Assembly (NCBI GenBank): GCA_029068665.1
Contig: JAIECC010000383.1
Coordinates: 1 to 6,847 of the forward strand
DNA length: 6,847 nucleotides
Origin: Lachnospiraceae bacterium
GTDB taxonomy: Bacteria; Bacillota; Clostridia; Lachnospirales; Lachnospiraceae
Direction of reading: 5' to 3'
The position numbers were made by a program, and so were the translations under genes. Positions 6,688 through 6,847 of this stretch are shown here, piece by piece. Under the pieces are notes generated by a model. That model worked only from the letters and a program-made list of their open reading frames with translations. It had not been told where the DNA came from and did no database searches. How positions within the stretch are numbered: position 1 is the first letter of the stretch; each line of letters starts with the position of its first letter.

Positions 6688-6846
6688 TTAGTTGTTGTTC
6701 TTATTTGTGGGATAACCATTGCCCTGTAAATCGGTAGTTGCAGTTAAGGACTCGTTTTCTTTTGAGTGCTCTTTTACAGGAGAACTGCTTTCCCAGACAC
6801 CTTTTGGCATGGTGTTGATTCGTTTCTTTTTATCTGTTATTTTCAT
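6688..6846 (-). CDS. Small polar protein of unknown function (52 residues; 5' end may lie beyond the window)
   Basis: On the minus strand an ATG at 6846-6844 opens 52 codons that end at TAA (6690-6688). The product starts MKITDKKKRINTMPKG, has a lone Trp in KGVWESSSP (residues 15-23), and ends GYPTNKNNN. It is strongly hydrophilic, has no cysteine, no membrane segment and no signal peptide, and is basic at the N-terminus. I do not recognise its family. Support for it being real comes from its position. It converges on the operon, and the hairpin at 6601-6653, with a good U-tract for its direction, lies 34 nt past its stop. The residue mix is also that of a protein rather than of random DNA. 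Only one base lies before the ATG, so its ribosome binding site and promoter cannot be seen. The ATG could be internal to a longer protein. Confidence 0.6.
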   Translation of the reverse strand: MKITDKKKRINTMPKGVWESSSPVKEHSKENESLTATTDLQGNGYPTNKNNN

Positions 6847-6847
6847 A

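Overview
The window looks like a piece of a Gram-positive Clostridia chromosome, most likely Lachnospiraceae. This rests on the moderate, slightly AT-rich base composition judged by eye, AGGAG-type ribosome binding sites, tightly packed co-directional genes, and the style of the proteins (clostridial transglutaminase with a Glu in the 'EVT' motif, M18 aminopeptidase). The assignment is inference. No mobile element, tRNA, rRNA, CRISPR array or riboswitch was seen.

Positions 1-6600 hold five genes on the + strand that read like one operon. First comes a MoxR-family AAA+ ATPase that is cut by the left edge, then a two-span membrane protein with a DUF58 domain. Next is a large polytopic membrane protein with an extracytoplasmic transglutaminase-like domain, followed by an M18 metallo-aminopeptidase and a membrane-anchored staphylococcal-nuclease-like protein. 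The second and third genes overlap by 17 nt, the third and fourth by 13 nt, and the fourth and fifth are 26 nt apart. The only larger gap is 85 nt after the MoxR gene.

The first three genes form the widespread MoxR / DUF58 / transmembrane-transglutaminase trio. In general terms, the ATPase is thought to act as a chaperone-like remodeler with the DUF58 protein as partner, and the transglutaminase fold as the envelope effector. The substrate is unknown. The aminopeptidase and the anchored nuclease are joined to the trio by position and likely co-translation. Whether they share a function with it cannot be told from the sequence.

At 6601-6653 a long hairpin closes the operon. It can also terminate leftward transcription, and its leftward U-tract is the better of the two. 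On its far side is a short minus-strand gene (6688-6846) for a 52-residue, very polar, Asn-ending peptide that I do not recognise. Its start lies one base from the right edge, so it may be longer than it appears.

Nothing here is clearly an undescribed system. The items most worth checking are the unrecognised small gene, the Glu-for-Asp transglutaminase triad, the DUF58 protein lacking a metal-binding motif, and the coupling of the trio to an aminopeptidase and a surface nuclease.
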